Positions 9,087 to 17,585 of a stretch of 64,000 nucleotides of DNA are shown here, in pieces. The position numbers were made by a program, and so were the translations under genes. The stretch is from Glycomyces tritici (GTDB lineage Bacteria; Actinomycetota; Actinomycetes; Mycobacteriales; Micromonosporaceae), in the NCBI RefSeq assembly GCF_030403505.1, contig NZ_JAUEMJ010000001.1:433762-497761 (forward strand). Reading direction: 5' to 3'. Within the stretch, counting starts at the first letter, position 1; every line of letters begins with the position of its first letter. A model generated the notes under the pieces. It was not told where the DNA came from. It made no database searches and saw only the letters and a list, made by a program, of their open reading frames with translations.

Positions 9087-9824
9087 CTATTCGGGAGCGT
9101 CCGTTCGAAGACTGGGCCGACGTGACCAGCCCGCGCAGACGGTGTAAGTGAAGGTCGCGGCGAGGGCCATGACCGCCAGGGCCCCGAGCTGGAGGGAGTC
9201 GAGAGTCGCTGTGAGGTTGCCGACCCTCAGCGCCGCCCACGCCGCGGCGGGGTCGAGCTCGACGAACAGGACCGACGGCGGGCGCCACATGTGGGCGCCG
9301 ACGGGGGCGCGCTCGACCGCGTCCCAGAAGTGCTGCCATTCCTTCGCGCCGATCTTCCACGCCACCACCTGGCAGCCGATCGAGCCGATGACCAGGCCGA
9401 GCAGGAGCAGCGGACCGCGCCGCTCGCGCATCGCGGCCCACGCGAAGGCCGCCGCGAGGATGCCCAGGACCAGGCCGATCCCGGCGAACACCAGGTCGCC
9501 CTCGACGTAGCCGCTCGGATAGGTCTCGGTCGAGGCCCAGCCGCCGTCGAGGACCACGAACTCCACGCGCGGGGTGATCAGCTGCCACAGCATCGCGGCC
9601 GGGAGGCCGAGCGCGGTGAGGACGACGGCGAGGAACCCGGCGGCGAGCAGGTCGCGGCCGATCGTCCGCTCCGAGCGGGTGCCCCTGCCGTAGAGGTGGG
9701 GGTCGTCGTCGCGGGGGGCGCCGCCCTGGGATTCGGCCGGGTCCGCCGGGGCGACCGCCGCCCCTTCCCTGCCCGCACTGTCGTCCGGACGAAGGTTCAC
9801 GGTGCGCTCGGCGTCGTCAGTCAC
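9087..9824 (-). CDS. Membrane protein of unknown function, DUF2567-like
   Basis: About 245 residues. A charged N-terminal tail (about 75 residues) precedes four hydrophobic segments: after IGRDLLAAG, around LVFAGIGLVLGILAAAF, around LLLLGLVIGSIG, and near the C-terminus (LGALAVMALAATFTY). A hydrophilic loop (WDAVERAPVGAH) lies between TM3 and TM4. The pattern, including a large extracytoplasmic loop after TM1, recalls the actinobacterial DUF2567 family, but I cannot confirm this. GTG 9824 is preferred; the frame extends to 9914 with arginine-rich, unlikely sequence. It lies 45 nt from hisD and may be co-transcribed. Confidence 0.6.
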   Translation of the reverse strand: MTDDAERTVNLRPDDSAGREGAAVAPADPAESQGGAPRDDDPHLYGRGTRSERTIGRDLLAAGFLAVVLTALGLPAAMLWQLITPRVEFVVLDGGWASTETYPSGYVEGDLVFAGIGLVLGILAAAFAWAAMRERRGPLLLLGLVIGSIGCQVVAWKIGAKEWQHFWDAVERAPVGAHMWRPPSVLFVELDPAAAWAALRVGNLTATLDSLQLGALAVMALAATFTYTVCAGWSRRPSLRTDAPE

Positions 9825-9897
9825 GCCTGGAATCCTGCCACAGCGGTGCCCGCGCCCGTCAGGGATGTACGGGGGCGGACGGTGCGGAACGCGTCGG

Positions 9898-10998
9898 TTA
9901 CAAACCGTCGACAATGGTCGCGGCGGCCTCGAACCACGCCGCGCGCGTCTCCGGCCTGAGCGCCGAGAACTCGATCTTCGCGCCCGGCTCGAGCGACGGG
10001 TCGTACGGCACCACCGCGCACGCGCGGGTGCGCTGCGAGAAGTGCCGCTGGAGGTCGTTCAGCAGCGGCCCGGGGTTCGGGGTCGGCATGGACAGGAGGG
10101 TGACCGCGTTCTTGACGAGGTTCCCGTAGCCGCCCTCCTCCAGGTGGTCGAGCATCCAGTCCGCCGAGAACGCCGCGTCCTCGCGGGGCACGGTCGTGAC
10201 CACGAGCCGGTCCACCGAGGAGACCACGGTGCGCCAGTTCGGGGACTCCACGTTGTTGCCCGTGTCGATGCAGACGATGCCGTGCGTGCGGGTGAGGATG
10301 TCGAGCACCCGCAGGACCGTGGTCGGGTCGAGGCGGCGCTGCAGCTTCGGGTCCTCGTCGCCGGCGAGGACGTCGAAGGAGCCGTCGGAGGAGTGGCGCA
10401 GGAACTCGTCGAGGTGCTCGGGCAGGTGCACCCCGGCGGCCTCGACCTGGTCGAGGTGCTCCACGAGGTGGCGGATGGTGCGCCCGTGCCGCGCGGACCC
10501 GGCCCGCAGGCCCAGCGTGCCGCGCAGTTCGTTGTCGTCCCAGGCGATCACGCCGCCGTTGCGGGCCGTGCCCATGGCCGCGGCCGAGAGCACGGTGGCG
10601 GTGGTCTTGTGCACGCCGCCTTTGGGGTTGATGAAGGCGATGACCCGGCTGCGGCCCAGGTCGCGGCGCAGGCGCTGCAGCGCGACGGGGCTCGGCTCGG
10701 TGTGCTGCTGGCGGCGCGGCTGCGGCGGCAGGCCCTGCTGGGGCGCGCGCACCTGGCCCGCGAGCTGCGCGGCGCTCGGCGGCGTCTGCGTGGCGACGGG
10801 AGGGCGGCGGCCCGCGGTGGGCACGGAGTAGTGCGCCTGACCGGGCGGCGGCCCGACCGGCGGTGAGGGCGGGTAGGCCTCGCGCGGCGGGGGCGTCGGG
10901 GTCTGCTGCGCGCCTCCGGCACGACCGCGACGTCCCAGGAGCTTCTGCCAGCGGGAACCGTCTGACCGGTCGTTGTTCCAAGCTTCGGGCGTGTTCAC
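9898..10998 (-). CDS. ParA/MinD-type ATPase with proline-rich N-terminus, EspI-like
   Basis: A 366-residue protein. Residues 1-100 are disordered and rich in proline and glutamine. Residues 115-366 form a SIMIBI ATPase domain with a deviant Walker A (NPKGGVHKTT, about 124-133), a Walker B-like VCIDTGNN, and a C-terminal conserved RPETRAAWFEAAA. A proline-rich tail before a MinD-like domain resembles EspI-type ATPases of type VII secretion loci and their Streptomyces relatives. No secretion genes adjoin it. GTG 10998 has a near-perfect AGGAGG 6 nt upstream. ATP-dependent localisation or regulation is inferred; the partner is unknown. Confidence 0.75.
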   Translation of the reverse strand: MNTPEAWNNDRSDGSRWQKLLGRRGRAGGAQQTPTPPPREAYPPSPPVGPPPGQAHYSVPTAGRRPPVATQTPPSAAQLAGQVRAPQQGLPPQPRRQQHTEPSPVALQRLRRDLGRSRVIAFINPKGGVHKTTATVLSAAAMGTARNGGVIAWDDNELRGTLGLRAGSARHGRTIRHLVEHLDQVEAAGVHLPEHLDEFLRHSSDGSFDVLAGDEDPKLQRRLDPTTVLRVLDILTRTHGIVCIDTGNNVESPNWRTVVSSVDRLVVTTVPREDAAFSADWMLDHLEEGGYGNLVKNAVTLLSMPTPNPGPLLNDLQRHFSQRTRACAVVPYDPSLEPGAKIEFSALRPETRAAWFEAAATIVDGL

Positions 10999-11234
10999 TC
11001 ACAACCTCCTCTCGGGCGGACCAATCCGCGGCTCGCAGCTGCGCTGCGGCCGACTGAAGCGTCGCCACCCCGACCGGAAACCATTACCACCCGCGACTAT
11101 TAGATCACGACGATCCCTCAAGGCCCGTTGCGAATCGCGGGCCTGCGGGCCCGACGGTGAGGCGTGCGTTACGCCCGGTGCGGCGATGCGCGGGCGTTGA
11201 CACAGCGTCTTTCAAGAACCAGTCTAGTGGCTCC

Positions 11235-12185
11235 CTAGGAGTCCTCTCGCAACCGCGCCAGTGCCAATTCGAGGTCGGCGGGGTAATCACTCGTGAAGGT
11301 GACCGTCGCACCGCGCGTCGGGTGCGCGAACTCCAGGCGGTACGCGTGCAGCCACTGGCGGGTCAACCCCAGCCGCTCGGCCATCTTCGGGTCCGCGCCG
11401 TAGGTCGCATCGCCCACCAGCGGGTGCCCCAGGGCCGAGAAGTGCACCCGGATCTGGTGCGTCCGACCGGTCTCCAGGCCGACGTCCATGAGGGACGCCC
11501 CAGGGAAGACCTCGATCGTGTCGTAGTGCGTGATGCTCGGCTTGCCGTCCGCGACGACCGCCCACTTGTAGTCGTGGCGCGGGTGCCGCCCGATCGGGGC
11601 GTCCACGGTCCCCGACAGCGGGTCCGGATGCCCTTGGGCCACCGCGCGGTACCGCTTCGAGACCCGGCGCTCCTTGAAGGCGCGCTTGAGCTCCGAGTAC
11701 GCGGCCTCGCTCTTGGCGACCACCATCAGGCCCGAGGTGCCCACGTCCAGGCGGTGCACGATCCCTTGGCGCTCATCGGGTCCGTGGCTGGAGATCCGGT
11801 ACCCGGCGGCGGCGAGGCCGCCGGTGACCGTGGGACCCGACCAGCCCGGGCTCGGGTGCGCCGCAACGCCCACGGGCTTCATGACCACCACGATGTCGTC
11901 GTCGTCGAACACGATGTCGAGGCCCTCGACGGGCTCGGCGCGCCGCACCAGCACGTCCTCGGGCGGCGGCGGGAGCACCACCTCCATCCAGGCCCCGGCG
12001 CTCACGCGCTCGGACTTGGTCTGGCACGGCGCCCCGTCGATCGTCACGTCGCCGGCCGCGACCAGCTCGGCGGCCACGGTCCGGGACAGGCCCAGCAGCC
12101 GCGAGACGACCTGGTCGACCCGCTGGCCCTCGAAGCCCTCGGGGACAGGCATGGCGCGCGTCTGGCGCGCGGCCACGTCGCTCAT
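11235..12185 (-). CDS. RluA/RluD-family pseudouridine synthase
   Basis: A 316-residue RNA pseudouridine synthase. An S4-like domain lies at about residues 20-80 ([14 protein letters not shown]). The catalytic domain has the RluA-family aspartate motif [14 protein letters not shown] near residue 145, and later [20 protein letters not shown]. The family modifies large-subunit rRNA, probably at the RluD sites in helix 69. ATG 12185 overlaps the lspA stop as ATGA; lspA-rluD pairing is standard in Gram-positive genomes. Confidence 0.93.
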   Translation of the reverse strand: MSDVAARQTRAMPVPEGFEGQRVDQVVSRLLGLSRTVAAELVAAGDVTIDGAPCQTKSERVSAGAWMEVVLPPPPEDVLVRRAEPVEGLDIVFDDDDIVVVMKPVGVAAHPSPGWSGPTVTGGLAAAGYRISSHGPDERQGIVHRLDVGTSGLMVVAKSEAAYSELKRAFKERRVSKRYRAVAQGHPDPLSGTVDAPIGRHPRHDYKWAVVADGKPSITHYDTIEVFPGASLMDVGLETGRTHQIRVHFSALGHPLVGDATYGADPKMAERLGLTRQWLHAYRLEFAHPTRGATVTFTSDYPADLELALARLREDS

Positions 12186-12799
12186 GCCGTCTCCTTCTGC
12201 TTGTCGCCCTTGCTCGGCGACGCCTTGCGGGACTCCGGCGAGAAGCCGTGCCCGGTCAGCTCCAGCAGCACGATGAGCACCACGCCGCAGCACAGCGCGG
12301 AGTCGGCGATGTTGAAGATCGGGAACGCCTGCGCGTCCGGCTTGAACACGCTGATGAAGTCCACGACGTGCCCGTGCGCGAAGCCCGGCTCCCGGAAGTA
12401 CCGGTCGAACAGGTTGCCCGCGGCGCCGCCCAGGACCAGGCCGATCGCGATCGCCCACGCCGGGTACACGATCCGGGTCGAGAGCACGATCAGGAACACC
12501 ACCACCGCCGAGGCGATGATGGTGAAGATCCACGTGTAGTCCGTGCCGAGGCTGAACGCCGCCCCCGAGTTCCACGTCAGGTCCAGGTACACCAGACCGC
12601 CCAGGATCCGCACCGGATCGCTCGGCTCCAGGTTCGCCTCGGCCAGGTGCTTCGTCCACTGGTCGAGACCGACCGCGAACACCGCTATCAGCAGTGCCGC
12701 TATCGTCAGCCCGACCCTGCGGCGGGGCATCTTCTCAGGGGTGGTGGTCTCGTCGGGACCCGAACCTGCTTCGGTCCCGGGCTGCGTGTCCTCGCTCAG
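12182..12799 (-). CDS. lspA: Lipoprotein signal peptidase II
   Basis: About 205 residues. A disordered, acidic N-terminal extension precedes four transmembrane helices. The two catalytic aspartates are in [11 protein letters not shown] and [10 protein letters not shown]. It cleaves prolipoprotein signal peptides at the lipobox cysteine; a lipobox-bearing L,D-transpeptidase is encoded at 35796. The start is ambiguous. CTG 12799 has GGAGGAG 5-6 nt upstream and overlaps the preceding stop as CTGA. TTG 12823 has no visible ribosome site. I choose CTG. Confidence 0.9.
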   Translation of the reverse strand: MSEDTQPGTEAGSGPDETTTPEKMPRRRVGLTIAALLIAVFAVGLDQWTKHLAEANLEPSDPVRILGGLVYLDLTWNSGAAFSLGTDYTWIFTIIASAVVVFLIVLSTRIVYPAWAIAIGLVLGGAAGNLFDRYFREPGFAHGHVVDFISVFKPDAQAFPIFNIADSALCCGVVLIVLLELTGHGFSPESRKASPSKGDKQKETA

Positions 12800-13371
12800 C
12801 GTCGCTCCTCCAGCTGTTTGCAACTGACGCAGAGGGTAGCCGACGGGAACGCGGCCAACCGCGCCGCCGGGATGGGATTACCGCACTTCTCACAGAAGCC
12901 GTAGCCGCCCTCGTCGAGGCGCTCGAGTGCGTGGCTGACCTGCCTGATCCGCTCGGAGAGCGAACCGGCGACCGCGACCTCGTGCTCATGCTCGACGGTC
13001 TTGGAACCGGAGTCGATCTGGTCGTCCCCGGCGGTGTCGCTCAAGCGCTCGCGCTGGGCGAGGGTGATCGAGTCGGTGTAGCGCTGCTGCTCCTCCACGA
13101 GCTCGTCCAGCCGCTCCTTCAAGGCGGCGCGCAGCTCGGCCTGCTCGCTCTCGGAGCGCAACTGCTGGGCCTCGGTCTCCTCCTCGCCGGCGCCCGCCTC
13201 GACGGCGGGCGCGGGCGGCGCCTGCTTCGCGGCCTTCTTGGCAGCGGCCTTCTTCGCGACGCTCGCCGTCGGCGCCTTCGCGACGGCCTTCTTCACCACC
13301 GCCTTCTTCGCCGCAGCCTTCTTGACCGCCTTCTTCACGGCCTGCTTCTGAGTCTTCTTCGCTGGAGTCAT
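12796..13371 (-). CDS. DksA/TraR-type zinc-finger protein with a lysine/alanine-rich tail
   Basis: A 191-residue protein. Residues 1-50 are a basic tail of AKK/VKKA repeats resembling histone H1-like C-termini. Residues about 75-150 form a coiled coil, and the C-terminus has a four-cysteine zinc finger (CEKCGNPIPAARL...CVSCK). The family binds RNA polymerase in its secondary channel. The actinobacterial versions next to lspA lack clear evidence of DksA-like ppGpp synergy. ATG 13371 is downstream of AGAGG. The basic tail probably contacts nucleic acid (inference). Confidence 0.85.
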   Translation of the reverse strand: MTPAKKTQKQAVKKAVKKAAAKKAVVKKAVAKAPTASVAKKAAAKKAAKQAPPAPAVEAGAGEEETEAQQLRSESEQAELRAALKERLDELVEEQQRYTDSITLAQRERLSDTAGDDQIDSGSKTVEHEHEVAVAGSLSERIRQVSHALERLDEGGYGFCEKCGNPIPAARLAAFPSATLCVSCKQLEERR

Positions 13372-13685
13372 GACGCGCCTCTGGAGGGGTATGTCGGCTC
13401 GGGTTCCGGTGGCGTCAGAGCACGGCGGCGCCGCTGCTGCGGCCCGCATCGGGTGTTCGGCATGGCGGCTCCCGAAATCGCGTACTCGTGACGGCCTCGT
13501 CGAAACGAGGACAATGCGCGCCAGGCCCCGCCGAGGCGGGGGCCTGCCGCGCAATAAGCACACAGGATACGCAAGTCCTGCAAGTAGGTCAATTACTTCG
13601 GGAACTTGCGTCCGGACTGCGCGTCACCGCGAGCGTGATCACCGGGTGGCCGAGAAAGGCAATCCCTTGCCGGGAAGCGGCGCCG
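13372..13685 (-). terminator. Intergenic region with a long imperfect hairpin
   Basis: No gene is visible in these 314 bp. A long inverted repeat (13516-13532 with 13535-13552; one mismatch and one bulged base) lies 130 bp beyond the stop of the next upstream minus-strand gene and can terminate it. A second, small hairpin (13495-13500 with 13505-13510, CGAA loop) follows on the minus strand. The promoter of the DksA-like gene should lie between 13372 and 13490. Confidence 0.5.
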
Positions 13686-14348
13686 TCAGCGGCTCCCCGC
13701 GGTGGGCACCAGGAGCAGCCGCGAGACCGGCTCGCACATCGCGCACGGGGTGAAGCCCAGTTCGAGCGCCTCCGCCACGGCCAGCGGCTCATGGTCGCGA
13801 CCCGTCAGGTGCGAGCACGCCGTGTGGTGGAAGCGGGGGCGGCCGTCGACGACGGCGACCTCGGTGTCGAGCCGCATGAGGGCCGCCGACTCGACGCTCG
13901 TCATGCGCTGCTCGGTCGGCTCGTCGGCGGTCGATTCCGGGGCGCGGTGGCGGTTGAGGGCGTCGCCGCGGCTCTGCCGGGGCGGCACGTCCTCGAACCG
14001 GAGCTCGGGGTCGCGGTCCACCGCGTAGTCCGTGGGTTCGAAGACCTTGCCCTCGAGGAGCGGCATCTCCGTGGTCGGGGTGTCGTCCAGGCCGATCCGG
14101 CGGAACTGCTGGGTGTCGTCGTCGTCAGGCCGCCTCGGCGACCGCTGCGGGCCGCGCGTCGACTCGGCCCGGCGCGGGGCCACGCGGGGGCGCTTGGCGC
14201 CTCGGCCGCGAATCCCGACGTACAGGGCCACGCCGGCGGCCAGGCTCGCCGCGATGGACGAGACCAGCAAATGGTTGTTCCCGGTGATCATGCCAGTGAC
14301 CAGCAAGACCGCCCCGGTGACGAGGATCAGCAGGCTGCTGACGATCAC
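13686..14348 (-). CDS. Membrane-anchored protein with an Ada-like Cys/His C-terminal motif
   Basis: About 220 residues. Two closely spaced transmembrane helices at the N-terminus (about residues 2-22 and 27-45) are followed by a long arginine/proline/aspartate-rich disordered region. The C-terminal domain (about 165-215) carries FHHTACSHLTGRDHEPL and GFTPCAMCEP. This spacing of C-x-H and C-x2-C resembles the zinc-binding domain of Ada-type proteins. I do not know its function. GTG 14348 is chosen because AGGGGAGGA lies just upstream; a TTG at 14369 has none. It lies between wag31 and the dksA-like gene. Confidence 0.65.
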   Translation of the reverse strand: MIVSSLLILVTGAVLLVTGMITGNNHLLVSSIAASLAAGVALYVGIRGRGAKRPRVAPRRAESTRGPQRSPRRPDDDDTQQFRRIGLDDTPTTEMPLLEGKVFEPTDYAVDRDPELRFEDVPPRQSRGDALNRHRAPESTADEPTEQRMTSVESAALMRLDTEVAVVDGRPRFHHTACSHLTGRDHEPLAVAEALELGFTPCAMCEPVSRLLLVPTAGSR

Positions 14349-14441
14349 GTCGATTCCTCCCCTGCGCAAGGTAGCGGGGCCCTCGCGCGGTCCTTCGCAG
14401 CCCCCAGCGGGGACCGCGGCATCGTTGAAGCATGGTGCGGC

Positions 14442-14474
14442 GGTGAGGGCGGCGGCGCTAACCGCGCCCTCACC
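14442..14474 (-). terminator. Hairpin downstream of wag31
   Basis: Ten base pairs (14442-14451 with 14465-14474) with a 13-nt loop, 115 nt beyond the wag31 stop codon. It probably ends the division-gene transcript. The rest of 14349-14589 holds no gene. Confidence 0.5.
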
Positions 14475-14589
14475 CGCTCAACCATGATTAACGAGGCGAT
14501 CCCCGTTCAGGTTATGGCCTGGCGAGGCCATTCTGCGGCGCTCGAGAGCCCTGCCGGAGGAGGGTGTGCCGGGAGTGGAACGGGTGGGG

Positions 14590-15573
14590 TTACCCGCGCC
14601 CGCCCTGCATCACGAACGCGGACCGGGCGCCGGTGCGCTCGCTCGGGGGCGTCTGCTGCGGGGCCTCTTCGAAGCCCTCGTCCTCGGTACGGCCCTGCTG
14701 GCCGTTGAGGTCGCGCAGCTGGCTCTCGAGGTAGAGCTTCAGACGAGTGCGGTACTCGCGCTCGAAGGTCTTCAGCTCCTCGATGTTCTTGAGCAGCGAC
14801 GAACGGGAGTCCTCCAGCTGGCCGATGACCTTCTGGCGCTCCTGCTCGGCTTCCATCTCCATGCGCTCGGCCTTGTCGCGGGCCTGGCCCACCAGGTCCT
14901 CGGCCGCGGCACGCGACTCGGTGACCAGGGACTCGGACTCGCGCTGGGCGTCGGTCAGGAGGGCCTTCGACTCGCGCTGCGCCTCGGCCATCATGGTCTT
15001 CGACTCGCGCTGGGCCTGCGAGACCATCGTCTGCGCTTCGCGCTGCGCCTCGGTGACCATCGACTGGGCCTCGCGCTGCGCCTCGCCGAGCACGGTGTCG
15101 GCCTCCCGGCGGGAGTCCTCCAGGTGCTCGTCGGCGGTGCGCTGGGCGACCATGAGGAGGCGCAGGGCCTCCTGCTCGCCGCCGCCGGCGGGGGCGGAGG
15201 CCTGCTGCTCCGGACCGCGCTGGGCCAGTTCCTGCTGAAGCTGCTGCGCCTGCTGCTGAGCGGCGACCATCTGCTGGTGCATCTCGTGCAGCTCGCCGTC
15301 GAGCTCCTGGAGCTGCTGCTCCATGGCGTGCTTCTCACGCTGCACTCGGTCGAGTGCGGCGGCCATCTCGGCGTGGTCGGCCGCCCCGGGGGGGGCGCCG
15401 GCGCGGAGACTCTCGAGCTGTGCGCGAAGTTCGCCGTTCTCATCGCTGAGGCGCGCGAGCTCTCGCTCCACCTCATCGAGGAAACCGTCGACCTCGTCCT
15501 CGTCGTATCCGCGCTTCCCGAGCATGGGTTTCTTGAACGTGACGTTGTGAACGTCGGCTGGGGTCAGCGGCAT
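14590..15573 (-). CDS. wag31: Polar growth and division protein Wag31/DivIVA
   Basis: A 327-residue coiled-coil protein. The N-terminal DivIVA membrane-binding domain ([16 protein letters not shown]...[15 protein letters not shown]) is intact. After a glutamine-rich linker a central stretch consists of 11-residue repeats ([15 protein letters not shown], about six in a row), then a second coiled coil ([23 protein letters not shown]). It marks poles and recruits wall synthesis in apically growing actinobacteria. ATG 15573 follows GAAGGAG. It lies beside yggT-sepF-ftsZ, the classical arrangement. Confidence 0.95.
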   Translation of the reverse strand: MPLTPADVHNVTFKKPMLGKRGYDEDEVDGFLDEVERELARLSDENGELRAQLESLRAGAPPGAADHAEMAAALDRVQREKHAMEQQLQELDGELHEMHQQMVAAQQQAQQLQQELAQRGPEQQASAPAGGGEQEALRLLMVAQRTADEHLEDSRREADTVLGEAQREAQSMVTEAQREAQTMVSQAQRESKTMMAEAQRESKALLTDAQRESESLVTESRAAAEDLVGQARDKAERMEMEAEQERQKVIGQLEDSRSSLLKNIEELKTFEREYRTRLKLYLESQLRDLNGQQGRTEDEGFEEAPQQTPPSERTGARSAFVMQGGRG

Positions 15574-15655
15574 TCGAAACTCCTTCTCAGCTGTTCGCCT
15601 GGCGCACAAGGCCACTCAACACGATAACCGTGCTTCGCACCCTCGCCCGGCGCCG

Positions 15656-15949
15656 CTAGACGATGAGGTTCCTGATGACTATGTCCATCAGGATCCACAC
15701 ACCCAAGAGCAGCGCCAGGAACGCCAGATCAATCGATACACTACCAAGCCTGAGAGGCGGAATCACCTTCCTCAACCCCTTCAGGGGCGGGTCGGTCACG
15801 CTGTAGACCGTCTCCAGGAGCGCCGCGGACTTCGGTCCGGGCTCCCAGCGGCGGGCGAACTGCACCACCACGCTGCACACCAGTCGGGCCAGGAGGAAGA
15901 GGTAGAACGCGAAGAGCGCCAGATAGATCAGCTGCAGTGCCAGGTTCAC
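15656..15949 (-). CDS. YggT-family membrane protein
   Basis: A 97-residue protein with two long hydrophobic regions (about 5-30 and 68-97) and the YggT segment YSVTDPPLKGLRKVIPPLRLGSVSIDLAFLALL. The family lies between sepF and wag31 in many Gram-positive dcw clusters, and its members are thought to act in membrane or division processes. GTG 15949 is the only practical start; its ribosome site is weak. Confidence 0.9.
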   Translation of the reverse strand: MNLALQLIYLALFAFYLFLLARLVCSVVVQFARRWEPGPKSAALLETVYSVTDPPLKGLRKVIPPLRLGSVSIDLAFLALLLGVWILMDIVIRNLIV

Positions 15950-15971
15950 GATTCGCAGTGTATCCCTCGGA

Positions 15972-16607
15972 TCAGGGCTGGTTGAAGAACCCGCCCTCGG
16001 CGATCTTGGCCTTGTCCTCCGCCGTCACCTGAACATGGGGGGGCGAGAGCAAGAACACGCGGTTGGTCACCCGCTCGAACGAGCCGCGGGTCCCGAAGAT
16101 GAGCCCCGCCGCGAAGTCGACCAGGCGCTTCGCGTCGGCCTCCTCCATCTCCGACAGGTTCATGATCACCGGGGTGCCGTCGCGGTAGCGCTCGCCGATC
16201 GTCCGCGCCTCGTTGTACGTCGTCGGGTGCAGCGTCGTGATCCGGTAGTTCGCGTGCGACTCCTCCTCGGCCGGGACCGGCCGCACCGTCGCGGGCTCGG
16301 CCAGCGCGAGGTTGTCGCGCGTCAAGGTCTCGCGGACACCGGTCTCGCGAACGCCGGAGTCGCGGAGGCCCGAGTCGCGGGAGAGCGGCGTCACCGAACC
16401 CGATCCGCGGTTGAGCTGGCGGACGGGACGGTCCTCGGACGCGGCCCGGCCGACCCGGCCGGTGGTGCGCTGCGCGCCCCGCACCCGCTGGGGTGCCTGC
16501 TGCTCCTCGGCGAACTCGTCGTTTTCCTCGTAGCCGTTGCCGTAGCCGCGATCGTCCTCGTCCTCGATGAGGCCGAGCCAGATGCCTGCCTTCCGCATCG
16601 CGCCCAT
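15972..16607 (-). CDS. sepF: Cell division protein SepF
   Basis: A 211-residue protein. An N-terminal amphipathic membrane-targeting helix ([16 protein letters not shown]) is followed by an acidic stretch and a disordered linker with RDSG/RETG repeats (about residues 78-100). The C-terminal SepF fold (about 118-205) has [23 protein letters not shown] and [10 protein letters not shown]. SepF tethers FtsZ to the membrane and is the FtsA substitute in actinobacteria. A GAGGAGGGAG site lies 8 nt upstream of ATG 16607. Confidence 0.95.
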   Translation of the reverse strand: MGAMRKAGIWLGLIEDEDDRGYGNGYEENDEFAEEQQAPQRVRGAQRTTGRVGRAASEDRPVRQLNRGSGSVTPLSRDSGLRDSGVRETGVRETLTRDNLALAEPATVRPVPAEEESHANYRITTLHPTTYNEARTIGERYRDGTPVIMNLSEMEEADAKRLVDFAAGLIFGTRGSFERVTNRVFLLSPPHVQVTAEDKAKIAEGGFFNQP

Positions 16608-16747
16608 CGATCGTGCTCCCTCCTCGGGCCGCCCCTGTTGAGTCAGGTACGCGGTCTCATCCTAGCGCCGACTCCTTACACGGAGGTGATTTTGCCCGAC
16701 TAGTCAACCGTCATCGTGCGGCTATTTGTCCTCTGCTGCCCCACACC

Positions 16748-17455
16748 TTACGCCATCGGTTCACGTTCGCCGAGCACGTTTCTGCCCAGTCTGACCATTG
16801 TGGCCCCCGCGAGGACCGCGGCCCGGTAGTCGCCGCTCATGCCGGCGGAGACCTCGGTCGCGCCGGGGTCGACGCGCTGCACGGTCTGTGAGCATTCGGC
16901 AAGCAGTGCAAAGGCTTTGGCGGGGTCCCAGCCGAGCGGGGCGACGGCCATGACGCCTTTGAGGGTGAGCGCGGGTGCGGCGCTGATCGCTTCGGCGAGC
17001 GCTTCGAGGCCGGTGACGGGCACGCCGCCGCGGGCGGTGTCGCCGTCGAGGCTCACCTGGATGAGCGCGTTCAGGTTGCGGCCCTTGGCGTGGGCGGCGG
17101 CGCTGAGCGCGTTCGCGAGCGGCGCGCGGTCGACCGAATGCACCCAATCGGCGTACGCGGCGACGGAGCGGGCCTTGTTGCGCTGGAGCTGTCCCACGAA
17201 GTGCCACACGGGTTCGAGGCCGGCGGCGGCGAGTTCGGCGGCCTTCGGAGCGGCCTCCTGGTCGCGGTTCTCGCCGAGGTCGGACTGGCCGAGTTCGACG
17301 AGCGCGGCGGCGTCGGAGGCGGGGAAGGTCTTGGTGACGGCGATGAGGCGGACCGCGCCGGCGGGGCGGCCGGCGTCGGCGCATGCGGCCGCGATGGCCT
17401 CGCGCGTCCGGTCGAGGTTGTCCCGCAACTGGATTCGGCGCGATGGGGTGGTCAA
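16748..17455 (-). CDS. YggS/PLPBP-family pyridoxal phosphate homeostasis protein
   Basis: A 235-residue single-domain alanine-racemase-like PLP protein. The PLP lysine is in LIAVTKTFP near residue 42; other family motifs are LGENRDQEA, WHFVGQLQRNK, and the C-terminal SAGMSGDYRAAVLAGATMVRLG. It buffers PLP in the cytoplasm. TTG 17455 is the start in the open frame, with GGA upstream. In most actinobacteria pgeF (yfiH) lies between ftsZ and this gene; here the 130-bp gap cannot hold it. Confidence 0.93.
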   Translation of the reverse strand: MTTPSRRIQLRDNLDRTREAIAAACADAGRPAGAVRLIAVTKTFPASDAAALVELGQSDLGENRDQEAAPKAAELAAAGLEPVWHFVGQLQRNKARSVAAYADWVHSVDRAPLANALSAAAHAKGRNLNALIQVSLDGDTARGGVPVTGLEALAEAISAAPALTLKGVMAVAPLGWDPAKAFALLAECSQTVQRVDPGATEVSAGMSGDYRAAVLAGATMVRLGRNVLGEREPMA

Positions 17456-17585
17456 GAGCGGAGGTCCTAGCGGGTCTCGGGAGCGTTCGGTGAGCGCGGG
17501 GGTGCGGGGCTTGGGGCGCAGCGCTCGGGCCGCACCAGGGCCGACGGGCCGCCGAGACTGCTTGGGTCCCGACGGTCCGCCGCCG

